DNA of 64,000 nt from Marinobacter szutsaonensis. Lineage in GTDB: Bacteria; Pseudomonadota; Gammaproteobacteria; Pseudomonadales; Oleiphilaceae. The stretch covers positions 682,001 to 746,000 of the forward strand of contig NZ_BAAAFC010000001.1 in the NCBI RefSeq assembly GCF_039523335.1, read 5' to 3'. Below are positions 1 to 8,628 of the stretch, one piece after another. A program made the translations under genes and the position numbers. The stretch's first letter is position 1. Every line of letters starts with the position of its first letter. The notes under the pieces were generated by a model that made no database searches, had not been told where the DNA came from, and was given only the letters and a program-made list of their open reading frames with translations.

Positions 1-101
1 GTCGCACCGCTGCCGTAAATCTTGTAAATATCGCGCATCTCCACTACGGATGGCGCGGATTGAGGCGTGGCCGACCCGCCGACATTACCAGATTCAGTCA
101 T
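1..101 (-). CDS. MacB-type ABC transporter ATP-binding protein, N-terminal fragment
   Basis: The leftward frame starting at the ATG at 101 runs off the window edge. The 33 visible residues include VVEMRDIYKIYGSG, which matches the start of the ATPase domain in LolD/MacB-type ABC proteins. The start overlaps the stop of the adaptor gene to its right as ATGA, so the two are translationally coupled. Adaptor followed by ATPase/permease is the usual macAB order. Only the N-terminus is visible, so whether the permease is fused cannot be seen. Confidence 0.7.
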   Translation of the reverse strand, partial: MTESGNVGGSATPQSAPSVVEMRDIYKIYGSGA

Positions 102-1348
102 GGAGTTACCGCCGCCTGCATGCCGGTAATCACTTCGTCACCCTCCGCCAGTTCGTCACCGGGCAGTTCCGTGTAGCGGCCGTCGGAGGCCCCGGTTTGC
201 ACGACCACCCGGGACGGCTTCCCGTCGCGAAGCACCCAGACCGTGTTTGAGGGCCCGGATCGATTTGATCCGGCCCGGGCACCGGGATGGCTGAACAGGC
301 CGCCACCACCGCCATCGGTCGACGGCGGAGTAAAGCGGAATGCCATGTTCGGTACCCGCAGGACCTCCTCCCGACGGCCGGTTTCGATGGTGGCGGTGGC
401 CGTCATGCCTGGCTTGAGCAACCCTTCGCTGTTATCCACGGAAAGTACCGTGGTGTAGGTGACCACGTTGTTCTCGACGGCCGGGTAAAGGTGAACCTTG
501 AGCACTTCGGCAGAGAACTCCCGGCCGGACCAGGCGTCCACGGTAAAGGTTGCCATCTGGCCGGCTGCCACCATCCCGACATCGGCCTCATCCATGGACA
601 CGTGCAGCTCCATGGCTTTCAGGTCCTCCGCCAGCAGGAACAGCACCGGGGTCTGGAAACTGGCTGCCACGGTATTGCCGGGTTCGATGCTCCGCTGCAG
701 AACCACCCCGTTGATGGGTGAGGTAATCACCGTTTTTTCGAGCCGGGTCCGGGCCTGAAGCACCGCCGCCTCCGCCTGCCTTACCGACGCTCGGGCATAG
801 GCCAGCTTGGCTTCGGCCCGCTTGCGAACAGCAATGGCGGCATCCAGCTCCGCCTGGGCAGTGGTACCCCGTTCACGCAATGCGCTGATCCGCCTTTCAT
901 CCACCTGCGCTTCCTGGAGCGTCGCTTCGGCCTCTGCCACTGAAGCCCGTGACAGCGCAAGCTGGGCCTCCGCCTGTTCCAGTGCCACCTCCAGCTCATC
1001 GGTGTCAAACAGAGCCAATACCTGGCCTTCGGTCACCTGGTCATTCTCGTCCACCATGACCTGCGTGATCAGGCCCGATATCTCGGCGCCCACGGTAACT
1101 TCACTCTTGGGCTCCAGGCTTCCGGTAGCGGTGGCAGTCAGCACCATATCGCCCCGGTCCAGATGGTGGGTCTGCCACTGCACCTCGCCGTCATCGGGCC
1201 ACAGCCACCAACCAGCAATCACCACCAGTCCCGCAAACACCAGCAGCCATATCAGCCGCCCGGCCCTGCCCCGCTTGCGCTGCGAACGGATAACCCGATT
1301 GACTTCGTCCGCCATTTCCCGTTGGGATGGACTCTCTCTCTCCTGCAT
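98..1348 (-). CDS. macA: Periplasmic adaptor subunit of a MacAB/HlyD-type efflux pump
   Basis: Membrane-fusion protein that links an inner-membrane ABC pump to an outer-membrane channel. It has a basic cytosolic N-terminus, one membrane segment (about residues 33-52, IWLLVFAGLVVIAGWWLW), a biotinyl-lipoyl half motif (GSLEPKSEVTVGAEISG), a long helical hairpin rich in Ala, Glu and Arg, the second lipoyl half (TVITSPINGVVLQRSIEPG), then beta-barrel and membrane-proximal domains. A run of five glycines near residue 350 is unusual and looks like a flexible insert. The ATG at 1348 is preferred over an in-frame TTG at 1351 because AGGAG lies 8 nt upstream. It overlaps the next gene by 4 nt. Substrate is unknown; MacA is the family call, not a proven orthologue. 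Confidence 0.8.
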   Translation of the reverse strand: MQERESPSQREMADEVNRVIRSQRKRGRAGRLIWLLVFAGLVVIAGWWLWPDDGEVQWQTHHLDRGDMVLTATATGSLEPKSEVTVGAEISGLITQVMVDENDQVTEGQVLALFDTDELEVALEQAEAQLALSRASVAEAEATLQEAQVDERRISALRERGTTAQAELDAAIAVRKRAEAKLAYARASVRQAEAAVLQARTRLEKTVITSPINGVVLQRSIEPGNTVAASFQTPVLFLLAEDLKAMELHVSMDEADVGMVAAGQMATFTVDAWSGREFSAEVLKVHLYPAVENNVVTYTTVLSVDNSEGLLKPGMTATATIETGRREEVLRVPNMAFRFTPPSTDGGGGGLFSHPGARAGSNRSGPSNTVWVLRDGKPSRVVVQTGASDGRYTELPGDELAEGDEVITGMQAAVTP

Positions 1349-1496
1349 CAAGCTGGCTCCTGCCGACGATAATGAGTTGTATCTTCTCAGAAATTGGAGG
1401 GAGCGGTGTGTAAAAGTATGTTGACGGAGGGAACACCCGCTCTCTAGAGTCTAGCCAAGATCAGTTTGCCTTGACCTGCCAGGAGACAGTCACCGG

Positions 1497-2369
1497 ATGC
1501 CAACCTTGAAACCCGCCAAACTGGGCCTGCGAACACGCCTTTTCCAGCTGATCTTCGAGTCGGACACACCGGTCGCCAAGGCATTTGATATTGCCCTGGT
1601 GATTCTGATTTTCCTCAGCGTAGCCATCGTGATGCTGAACAGCATTGACGAGTATCACGAACGTTTCGGAGAGGTGTTCTATTACACCGAGTGGGTCATT
1701 ACCGTCATATTCACCATTGAACTGGCCCTGAGGATTTACTGCCTGGAGAAACCGGGGCTCTACCTGAAGAGCTTTTACGGCGTCATCGATGTGCTGGCGG
1801 TCCTGCCCACCTGGCTGGTTTTACTGTTCCCCGGTGCGCAGGTACTGGTCGTTGTGCGTCTGCTTCGGGCGCTACGGCTGTTCAGGGTTCTGGAAATGAT
1901 GACGCTGGAGGGTGAAAAGCGTTTGCTCTGGGGCGCGCTGGTGCGCAGCCGGCACCAGATAGGGATTTTCCTGTTCACGGTCATTATGCTGGTGACCATC
2001 TTTTCGTCGGTGCTGTACCTGATCGAACCTGCAGAAGCAGGCTTTACCAGCATTCCGAAGGCCATATACTGGGGCATCGTCACCCTGACCACCGTCGGCT
2101 ATGGGGACATCACTCCCGTGACAGCCCTTGGGCAGTTCATCTCCGTCGCCATCATGCTTATCGGTTATTCAATCATCGCGTTGCCGGTGGGCATTTTTTC
2201 AGCCGAGGTCATCCGGGCTCTTCAGAAGGAGCGGTATTCCGATGAGGCCTGCCCTGGCTGTGGCAAGCACCGGCACGAGCAGGACGCCCGCTACTGCAAG
2301 TACTGCGGGACCTGGCTGGATGAAGAGACACCGGATCCCCGCAAGAAGGCAAAAAGCCCCGAGGCCTGA
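1497..2369 (+). CDS. Voltage-gated-type potassium channel with C-terminal zinc ribbon
   Basis: A 290-residue ion transporter of the Kv type. Hydrophobic helices S1-S4 precede a pore domain; the S4-like helix carries spaced arginines (VVRLLRALRLFRVLE) and the selectivity filter is TTVGYGD at residues 198-204. After S6 there is a short cytosolic tail with two CxxC pairs (CPGCGKH and CKYCGTW), a zinc ribbon. AGGAG lies just upstream of the ATG at 1497. It is a single gene that ends at a shared terminator with the convergent reductase gene. K+ selectivity follows from the filter; gating by voltage is inferred from S4. Confidence 0.88.
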   Translation: MPTLKPAKLGLRTRLFQLIFESDTPVAKAFDIALVILIFLSVAIVMLNSIDEYHERFGEVFYYTEWVITVIFTIELALRIYCLEKPGLYLKSFYGVIDVLAVLPTWLVLLFPGAQVLVVVRLLRALRLFRVLEMMTLEGEKRLLWGALVRSRHQIGIFLFTVIMLVTIFSSVLYLIEPAEAGFTSIPKAIYWGIVTLTTVGYGDITPVTALGQFISVAIMLIGYSIIALPVGIFSAEVIRALQKERYSDEACPGCGKHRHEQDARYCKYCGTWLDEETPDPRKKAKSPEA

Positions 2370-2383
2370 GACCCCGGGGCTTT
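2353..2383. terminator. Intrinsic terminator between convergent channel and reductase genes
   Basis: Perfect 9-bp arms AAAGCCCCG and CGGGGCTTT separated by 13 nt. The left arm overlaps the last codons and stop of the channel gene. The A/T flanks let it serve both strands. Confidence 0.7.
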
Positions 2384-2410
2384 CCTGAGCGTTTTTATTG
2401 GACCGAGAGC

Positions 2411-3181
2411 TTACTGCTCCACGAACGCCCGCTCGATCACGTAATGACCCATGTCACCGCCCCGGGCCTCACGGAATCCCATCTTGTCCAGGATTGCACA
2501 GGTGTCCTTGAGCATGCTCGGGCTGCCGCAGATCATGAAGCGATCAGTGTCCGGATTGAAGTCCGGCAGTCCCAGATCCCGGGTGATCTTGCCGGATTCC
2601 ATGGCGTCGGTCAGGCGGCCCTCGTTACGGAACGGCTCTCGGGTGACTGTCGGGTAGTACAACAGATTGCCTTTGACCATTTCGCCAAAGAATTCGTTCT
2701 CCGGCAGCTCCTCGATCTCCTTCTGATAGGCCAGCTCGGAGATGTAGCGCACGCCGTGGGTGAGGATCACCTTGTCAAACGCCTCGTAGACTTCCGGGTC
2801 CTTGATGATGCTCATGAACGGTGCCAGACCGGTGCCGGTGCTGATCAGCCAGAGGTTTTTGCCAGGCAGCAGGTTGTCCAGCACCAGAGTTCCGGTCGGC
2901 TTCTTGCTGAGCAGGATCTCATCGCCCGGCTTGATCTGCTGCAGGCGGGAGGTCAGCGGGCCGTCCGGAACCTTGATGGAGAAGAATTCCAGCTCTTCCT
3001 CGTAATTGGCGCTGGCGATACTGTAGGCGCGCATCAGCGGCTTGCCATCGGTCTCGAGGCCGATCATCACAAAATGACCGTTCTTGAACCGGAAACCCGG
3101 ATCGCGGCTGGTCTTGAAGCTGAACAGGGTGTCGTTCCAGTGATGGACGCTGGTGACCGTTTCTTTCATCAGGTTGCTCAT
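2411..3181 (-). CDS. fpr: Ferredoxin--NADP+ reductase
   Basis: FAD enzyme passing electrons between NADPH and ferredoxin or flavodoxin. The N-terminal FAD-binding barrel has the RAYSIASANYE motif, followed by the NADP-binding half with LISTGTGLAPFMSII and the FMICGSPSML motif; the C-terminus ends in a short AFVEQ tail. An ATG at 3181 (MSNLMKETV) gives 256 residues, the usual length of Pseudomonas-type FprA; an upstream alternative at 3208 would add nine residues. It is divergent from a LysR regulator gene, the same arrangement as fpr-finR in pseudomonads, where the regulator activates fpr under oxidative stress. Confidence 0.93.
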   Translation of the reverse strand: MSNLMKETVTSVHHWNDTLFSFKTSRDPGFRFKNGHFVMIGLETDGKPLMRAYSIASANYEEELEFFSIKVPDGPLTSRLQQIKPGDEILLSKKPTGTLVLDNLLPGKNLWLISTGTGLAPFMSIIKDPEVYEAFDKVILTHGVRYISELAYQKEIEELPENEFFGEMVKGNLLYYPTVTREPFRNEGRLTDAMESGKITRDLGLPDFNPDTDRFMICGSPSMLKDTCAILDKMGFREARGGDMGHYVIERAFVEQ

Positions 3182-3271
3182 GTAAACCTCGTACCTGCGC
3201 TCAAGCAAAAAGCGTGAATCGTCTGAATATCAATTGCCTGAAGTATAACCTACGTTTAACCTATCGATGAA

Positions 3272-3286
3272 ATGGGATATACCCAT
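3272..3286. promoter_or_regulatory. Candidate LysR operator in the fpr/LysR intergenic region
   Basis: The sequence ATGGGATATACCCAT is an inverted repeat (ATGGG and CCCAT around ATATA) with the T-N11-A spacing typical of LysR-type binding sites. It lies between the divergent fpr and regulator genes. Assignment is by position and symmetry only. Confidence 0.35.
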
Positions 3287-3323
3287 AACCTTATTCGACA
3301 AAATCGATTTATGGCACTTCCTT

Positions 3324-4208
3324 ATGAAATTCAGTTTCCGTCAGCTTGAGGTCTTCCTCGCCGCTGCCCACTTCCAGAACATCACCCGGGCCGCCGATTC
3401 CCTGGCCATGTCCCAATCTGCAGCCAGCAGCGCCCTCAAGGAACTGGAAAGCCAGTTCGATATTCAGCTGTTCGACCGGGTTGGCAAACGCCTCCAGCTC
3501 AATGAACTCGGGCGCCTGTACCGGCCCAAGGTGGAATCGGTACTTGCCCAGGCCGGTGAACTGGAACAGGCCTTCAGTAAACATTCAGAAGTAGGCGCCC
3601 TCAAGGTCGGCGCCACATTGACTATCGGTAACTATCTGGCCGTCGGTGTCATGGCCCAATACATGAATACCCCTACCCGCCCACGTGTTTCCCTGGAGGT
3701 TGCCAATACCAGCACCATCGCCCGACGAGTGAAGGATTTCGAGCTGGATATCGGTCTGATTGAAGGGGAGCTGCAGTCGTCCGAACTGGAGATGATCCCG
3801 TGGCGCGAGGACGAACTGGTGGTGTTCTGCTCCCCTACCCACCCGCTGGCCAGCAAGGGCAAACTGACCGACGACGATCTGCGGGAAGCCACCTGGATCA
3901 TGCGTGAACAGGGCTCCGGCACCCGCCAGAGCTTCGAACGTGGCATGCATGGCCTGCTGCCTGATCTGAATGTGTTGCTGGAACTGGAGCACACCGAGGC
4001 AATCAAGCGGGCGGTGGAGGCGGACCTGGGTATTGGGTGCCTGTCACAGGTGGTCCTCGTCGATGCCTTCCGCCGCGGCAGCCTGGTGCCGCTGGAGGTG
4101 CCCGAGCACCGGCGGTTTGACCGGCAGTTCTACTTTATCCTGCACAAGCAGAAGTACCGGAGTGCGGGGATTGATGCGTGGATGCAGCTCTGTCGAGAGC
4201 TGGAGTGA
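3324..4208 (+). CDS. LysR-family transcriptional regulator, FinR-like
   Basis: A 294-residue LysR regulator. The winged helix-turn-helix is at residues 3-60 (FRQLEVFLAAAHFQNITRAA, then SQSAASSALKELE), followed by a two-lobed effector domain. The ATG at 3324 (MKFSFRQLEVF) places the helix-turn-helix at the usual distance from the start; the longer frame from 3267 adds residues that do not look like LysR proteins. Position opposite fpr suggests a role like FinR, redox-linked control of fpr. The family is certain; the specific role is inferred from context. Confidence 0.85.
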   Translation: MKFSFRQLEVFLAAAHFQNITRAADSLAMSQSAASSALKELESQFDIQLFDRVGKRLQLNELGRLYRPKVESVLAQAGELEQAFSKHSEVGALKVGATLTIGNYLAVGVMAQYMNTPTRPRVSLEVANTSTIARRVKDFELDIGLIEGELQSSELEMIPWREDELVVFCSPTHPLASKGKLTDDDLREATWIMREQGSGTRQSFERGMHGLLPDLNVLLELEHTEAIKRAVEADLGIGCLSQVVLVDAFRRGSLVPLEVPEHRRFDRQFYFILHKQKYRSAGIDAWMQLCRELE

Positions 4209-4218
4209 CGATGAAGTC

Positions 4219-4248
4219 GGGGTCAGATGAAGGCTTTCATCAGACCCC
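4219..4248. repeat. 30-bp palindromic repeat, copy 1
   Basis: Arms GGGGTCAGATGAAGG and the near-complement ending CAGACCCC. It is the first of two copies in the gap between the convergent LysR and miaE genes. This copy has imperfect symmetry, with the outer arm TCAGA/TCAGA preserved. Confidence 0.85.
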
Positions 4249-4259
4249 ATTCTAAACCA

Positions 4260-4289
4260 GGGGTCTGAAGAACGCTTTCTTCTGACCCC
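4260..4289. repeat. 30-bp palindromic repeat, copy 2
   Basis: Arms GGGGTCTGAAGAA and TTCTTCTGACCCC around CGC. It belongs to the second sequence class of this repeat family (GAAGAA core instead of GATGAA) and lies 11 nt after copy 1. Confidence 0.85.
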
Positions 4290-4306
4290 ATCTTGGCGGG
4301 CCTGCA

Positions 4307-4912
4307 CTAACCCACCGGCCCACTATGGAAGCGAAATTCACTATCCGGCGCCTCAATCAACTCCTTCTCAATCGCCAGAAACTCCCCCACCCGCTCGTCC
4401 ACAGGCCCGCCATTGGCCTGCACCGCCAGCTTCAGATAGTCCTGGTAATGCCGCGCCTCGGATTTCAGCAGACTGTTATAAAAATCCGCCAGCTTGTCAT
4501 CCAGGAACGGCGCCAGCGCGGCAAACCGTTCGCAGGAGCGGGCTTCGATGATCGCGCCGACGATCAGCACATCCACCAGTCGCCCCGAATCCTCGGTGCG
4601 CACGGCCTGCCGCAGACCGGCGGCATAGCGGGCCGGTGTCAGGTGTCCGTAGTCCACGCCGCGCTTGTTCATGATCGCCAGCACCTGCTCGAAATGGCGC
4701 AACTCTTCCCGCGCCAGCCGGGACATCTTGTTCAGCAGGTCGCTGTTGTCCACGTAACGGTACATCAGGCTGAGCGCGGTGGAGGCCGCTTTCTTCTCGC
4801 AATGGGCGTGGTCGATCAGCAACAGGTCCTGGTTGGCCAAGGCGTTTTCAATCCACTTCTGCGGAGTACGGCACGGGAGGAAATCATGAATCTCTTGCAG
4901 GGCGTCAGTCAT
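4307..4912 (-). CDS. miaE: tRNA-(ms2io6A37) hydroxylase
   Basis: Non-haem diiron monooxygenase that hydroxylates the isopentenyl side chain of 2-methylthio-i6A at position 37 of tRNA. The 201-residue protein shows the ferritin-like helical bundle with paired iron ligands: an early Glu before HCEKKAAS, the EELRHFEQVL motif, a Glu in IIEARSCERF, and SEARHYQDYL. Length fits MiaE. It stands alone, convergent with the LysR gene across a palindromic repeat cluster, and divergent from acnB. Confidence 0.92.
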   Translation of the reverse strand: MTDALQEIHDFLPCRTPQKWIENALANQDLLLIDHAHCEKKAASTALSLMYRYVDNSDLLNKMSRLAREELRHFEQVLAIMNKRGVDYGHLTPARYAAGLRQAVRTEDSGRLVDVLIVGAIIEARSCERFAALAPFLDDKLADFYNSLLKSEARHYQDYLKLAVQANGGPVDERVGEFLAIEKELIEAPDSEFRFHSGPVG

Positions 4913-4987
4913 ATCGGATTTTGGGGCTGAAAATTGGGGAGGCCGGAGTATAACGCACCTAGCAGACTTCTCCGACCTCTGTCCAAC

Positions 4988-5016
4988 TTAACTTTGTAAG
5001 GGGTTTCCTATAGAAT
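4988..5016 (+). promoter_or_regulatory. Predicted sigma-70 promoter of acnB
   Basis: TTAACT (4988-4993), a 17-bp spacer, and TAGAAT (5011-5016). Transcription would start near 5023 and give a leader of about 150 nt containing the hairpin at 5031-5094. Confidence 0.5.
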
Positions 5017-5030
5017 GCAGCGCCAGTTTA

Positions 5031-5094
5031 GGGAGTCTCTGAATAAACCCTGAATACCCCGACCCAAGATTTCAGGCATTATTCAGAGGCTCCC
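5031..5094 (+). other. Large hairpin in the acnB leader
   Basis: GGGAGTCTCTGAATAA (5031-5046) pairs with TTATTCAGAGGCTCCC (5079-5094), 16 bp with one G-U-type mismatch and a 32-nt loop. There is no T-run, so it is not a simple terminator. It lies between the predicted promoter and the acnB start and could be a leader structure or a small palindromic repeat. Confidence 0.6.
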
Positions 5095-5171
5095 GTGGCC
5101 TTTTCGCCATAAAACTCCCGCCAGGCATGATGCCGTAAAGCGGGACATTCCAACTGATGAGGGTCCATATC

Positions 5172-7766
5172 GTGTTAGAAGCCTATCGTGAACACGTTGC
5201 CGAACGTGAAGCCCTGGGTATCCCGCCCAAGCCCCTGAACGCCGAGCAGACCGCAGCCCTGGTTGAGCTGCTGAAGAACCCGCCGGCGGGTGAAGAGGAA
5301 ACCCTGGTATACCTGCTGGAAAACCGCATTCCGCCGGGTGTGGACGAAGCTGCCTACGTCAAGGCCGCCTTCCTGTCCGCCATCGCCAAAGGCGAAGCTA
5401 CCTCCCCGCTGATCAGCAAGGAATACGCTGTAAAACTGCTGGGCATGATGCAGGGTGGTTACAACATCGAGACTCTGGTTGGACTGCTGGACGACAGTGA
5501 ACTGGCCGAACTGGCTGGTGAGCAGCTGAAGAAAACCCTGCTGATGTTCGACGCCTTCAACGACGTGAAGGAAAAGATGGACGCCGGCAACGCCGTCGCC
5601 AAGTCTGTTGTTGAGTCCTGGGCCAATGCCGAGTGGTTCACCAACAAGAAGAAGGTTCCCGAGAGCACCAAGATGGTGGTGTTCAAGGTTACCGGCGAAA
5701 CCAACACCGACGACCTGTCCCCGGCTCCGGATGCCTGGTCCCGCCCGGACATCCCGCTCCACGCCCGCGCTGCCTACAAGATGGAACGCGACGGCCTGAA
5801 GCCGGAAGAGCCCGGCGTAACCGGCCCGATGAGCCAGATCGACGAAATCAAATCCAAGGGCCTGCCAGTTGCCTTCGTAGGTGACGTGGTCGGTACCGGT
5901 TCTTCCCGTAAGTCTGCCACCAACTCTGTTCTGTGGTTCTTCGGTGAAGACATCCCGGGTGTGCCGAACAAGCGTGCCGGCGGTGTCTGCATCGGCAGCA
6001 AGGTTGCCCCGATCTTCTTCAACACCATGGAAGACGCCGGCGCTCTGGTATTCGAAGCCCCGGTTGACGACATGAACATGGGCGACGTGATCGAGATCCG
6101 CCCGTACGAAGGCAAGATCCTGAACGAAGCCGGTGAGACCATCTCCGAGTTCAAGTTCAAGTCTGACGTGATCCTGGACGAAGTACAGGCCGGCGGCCGT
6201 ATTCCGCTGATCATCGGTCGTGGTCTGACCAACAAGGCTCGCCAGGCCCTGGGCATGGGCGCCACTGACATCTTCCGTCTGCCGAAGGATCCGGAAGCCG
6301 GCACCAAAGGCTTCACCCTGGCACAGAAGATGGTCGGCAAGGCCTGTGGCCTCGAAGAAGGCAAAGGCGTTCGTCCGAACACCTACTGCGAGCCGCACAT
6401 GACCACCGTCGGCTCCCAGGACACCACAGGCCCGATGACCCGTGACGAGCTGAAAGACCTGGCATGTCTGGGCTTCCAGGCCGACCTGGTGATGCAGTCA
6501 TTCTGTCACACTGCTGCGTATCCGAAGCCGGTTGACGTTGAGATGCAGCACACCATGCCGGACTTCATCCGCACCCGTGGCGGTGTTTCCCTGCGTCCGG
6601 GCGACGGTATCATCCACTCCTGGCTGAACCGCATGCTGCTGCCGGACACCGTTGGTACCGGTGGTGACTCCCACACCCGTTTCCCGATGGGCATCTCCTT
6701 CCCGGCCGGTTCCGGTCTCGTTGCCTTTGCTGCCGCCACCGGCGTTATGCCGCTGGATATGCCGGAATCTGTTCTGGTCCGCTTCAAGGGCGAGATGCAG
6801 CCGGGTATCACCCTGCGTGATCTGGTACACGCCATTCCGCTGTACGGCATCAAGCAGGGCATGCTGACCGTCGAGAAGAAGGGCAAGATCAACGAATTCT
6901 CCGGTCGTATCCTGGAAATCGAAGGTCTGGAGCATCTGACCGTCGAGCAGGCATTCGAACTGTCTGACGCCTCTGCCGAGCGCTCCGCAGCCGGTTGTAC
7001 CATCAACCTGTCTGAAGAGTCCGTGGCCGAGTACCTGCGCTCCAACATCACCATGCTGCGCTGGATGATTGCTGAGGGTTATGGCGATCCGCGTACCCTG
7101 GAGCGTCGCGCCCAGCAGATGGAAGAGTGGCTGAAGGATCCGAAGCTGATGCGTGCCGACAAGGACGCGGAATACGCCCACGTGATCGAGATCGATCTGG
7201 CCGACATCAAAGAGCCGATTGTTTGCTGCCCGAACGACCCGGACGACGCCAAGTTCCTGTCCGAAGTCGCTGGCGACAAGGTGGACGAAGTGTTCATCGG
7301 TTCCTGCATGACCAACATCGGTCACTTCCGTGCCGCTGGTAAGCTGCTGGAGCAGCACAAGGGCGCCCTGAGCACCCGTTTGTGGATGTCTCCGCCCACC
7401 AAGATGGACCAGCAGCAGCTGATGGAAGAAGGTTACTTCAACACCTACGGCACCGCCGGTGTGCGCACCGAGATGCCGGGCTGCTCCCTGTGCATGGGTA
7501 ACCAGGCACGGGTGGCTCCGAAGTCGACGGTTCTGTCCACCTCCACCCGTAACTTCCCGAACCGCCTGGGCGATGGTGCCAATGTGTATCTGACCTCTGC
7601 GGAACTGGCAGCTGTGGGCGCGGTACTGGGCAAACTCCCGTCTCCACAGGAGTACATGGAGTACGCCAAGGACCTGAACAGCATGTCGAAAGAGATCTAC
7701 CGCTATCTCAACTTCGACCAGATGGAGGAGTACACCAAGAAAGCGTCCGAGGCCAGCGTTGCCTAA
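5172..7766 (+). CDS. acnB: Bifunctional aconitate hydratase 2 / 2-methylisocitrate dehydratase
   Basis: TCA-cycle enzyme that interconverts citrate and isocitrate through cis-aconitate; it also acts on 2-methyl-cis-aconitate. It has the AcnB order: N-terminal HEAT-like domain, swivel domain, then the catalytic domains. Fe-S cysteines appear in [11 protein letters not shown] and [12 protein letters not shown]. The GTG at 5172 (reading [12 protein letters not shown]) matches the family N-terminus and has GAGG 9 nt upstream, while the ATG at 5157 has no ribosome site; the protein is then 864 residues, typical for AcnB. A strong terminator follows at 7792. Confidence 0.96.
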   Translation: MLEAYREHVAEREALGIPPKPLNAEQTAALVELLKNPPAGEEETLVYLLENRIPPGVDEAAYVKAAFLSAIAKGEATSPLISKEYAVKLLGMMQGGYNIETLVGLLDDSELAELAGEQLKKTLLMFDAFNDVKEKMDAGNAVAKSVVESWANAEWFTNKKKVPESTKMVVFKVTGETNTDDLSPAPDAWSRPDIPLHARAAYKMERDGLKPEEPGVTGPMSQIDEIKSKGLPVAFVGDVVGTGSSRKSATNSVLWFFGEDIPGVPNKRAGGVCIGSKVAPIFFNTMEDAGALVFEAPVDDMNMGDVIEIRPYEGKILNEAGETISEFKFKSDVILDEVQAGGRIPLIIGRGLTNKARQALGMGATDIFRLPKDPEAGTKGFTLAQKMVGKACGLEEGKGVRPNTYCEPHMTTVGSQDTTGPMTRDELKDLACLGFQADLVMQSFCHTAAYPKPVDVEMQHTMPDFIRTRGGVSLRPGDGIIHSWLNRMLLPDTVGTGGDSHTRFPMGISFPAGSGLVAFAAATGVMPLDMPESVLVRFKGEMQPGITLRDLVHAIPLYGIKQGMLTVEKKGKINEFSGRILEIEGLEHLTVEQAFELSDASAERSAAGCTINLSEESVAEYLRSNITMLRWMIAEGYGDPRTLERRAQQMEEWLKDPKLMRADKDAEYAHVIEIDLADIKEPIVCCPNDPDDAKFLSEVAGDKVDEVFIGSCMTNIGHFRAAGKLLEQHKGALSTRLWMSPPTKMDQQQLMEEGYFNTYGTAGVRTEMPGCSLCMGNQARVAPKSTVLSTSTRNFPNRLGDGANVYLTSAELAAVGAVLGKLPSPQEYMEYAKDLNSMSKEIYRYLNFDQMEEYTKKASEASVA

Positions 7767-7791
7767 GTCGCTTTTGGAGTAACCTCCAACA

Positions 7792-7821
7792 AAAACGCCA
7801 GCCTTCGGGCTGGCGTTTTTT
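7792..7821. terminator. Intrinsic terminator after acnB
   Basis: Perfect 13-bp arms AAAAACGCCAGCC and GGCTGGCGTTTTT with a TTCG tetraloop, 25 nt past the acnB stop. The symmetric A/T ends allow it to stop the convergent permease transcript as well. Confidence 0.92.
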
Positions 7822-7848
7822 ATTGTCCTCTTGCTGACCAGGCCGGGG

Positions 7849-8595
7849 TCAGTAAAAGATCAGTCGGATCAGGATCGCCACCACCATGACCAGCGTCAGC
7901 CATTTCACCCACTGGGCACCCTGGCTGCTCAGGTTGACCTTCACGGCCAGGAAGGCACCGACGATGTTCCCCAGTGCCAGCGTGAGCCCCATTCCCCACC
8001 GGACCTGATCATTCAGCGCAAAGATCAGCAAAGCCGGGACCGTGTAAAGCAGAATGATCGACACCTTGAACACATTCACCTGGGGCAGGTCGATCTTCAG
8101 GATCCGGTACAGCACCACCAGGAACAGCGCTCCGACGCCGACCTGGATAAAGCCGCCGTACATGCCGATCAGGAACATGGCAAAGAAGATGACTGGTCCG
8201 AGGCGATCTGTGGTCAGCGGGCGGGTATCCAGCTTCGGTTGCGGCAGCAGCATGAACACCGATACGCCAATCATGGCCAGTACCAGCACCAGTTCAAAGA
8301 TGGCATCCGGCACCCCGGTTGCCAGCCAGGCCCCCAGGAGCGAACCGATGACCGCCGGCACCGCCAGGTAAAGGCTGACCTTCAGGTTGCCATGCCCCAT
8401 GCGGCGAAAGCCACTGACCGCGGTAACACTCTGCAGGGTGATGGCCACCCGATTGGTGCCATTGGCGACTTGGGGTGGGAGCCCCAGGAACATCAGCAAA
8501 GGCAGCGTCAGCATCGAACCGCCGGCGGACAGCACGTTGATAAAGCCGGCAACACCACCGATGGCCAGCAAAGCCAGCACTTCCACTACGGTCAT
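7849..8595 (-). CDS. TauE/SafE family sulfite/organic anion permease
   Basis: Integral membrane protein of 248 residues with about eight hydrophobic helices and the TauE/SafE signature (GFINVLSAGGSMLTLPLL near the N-terminus, and its second copy GGFIQVGVGALFL). Members export sulfite, sulfoacetate or related anions. It is the last gene of a leftward set with the TAXI-TRAP transporter, 33 bp after the permease. Substrate cannot be read from sequence; the pairing with a TRAP importer suggests handling of a sulfonate or its breakdown product. Confidence 0.85.
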   Translation of the reverse strand: MTVVEVLALLAIGGVAGFINVLSAGGSMLTLPLLMFLGLPPQVANGTNRVAITLQSVTAVSGFRRMGHGNLKVSLYLAVPAVIGSLLGAWLATGVPDAIFELVLVLAMIGVSVFMLLPQPKLDTRPLTTDRLGPVIFFAMFLIGMYGGFIQVGVGALFLVVLYRILKIDLPQVNVFKVSIILLYTVPALLIFALNDQVRWGMGLTLALGNIVGAFLAVKVNLSSQGAQWVKWLTLVMVVAILIRLIFY

Positions 8596-8628
8596 GGTTC
8601 CGGTGCCATCATGCTTTCGCCGGGGCCG

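Noticed and set aside
4219..4289. Possible CRISPR-like array from spaced palindromes
   Set aside because: Only two to four copies per cluster, irregular spacing, palindromic through their whole length, with no cas genes: REP-like repeats fit better.
5175..6398. 407-codon leftward frame opposite acnB
   Set aside because: Antisense of a highly biased coding sequence; the acnB frame explains the region fully.
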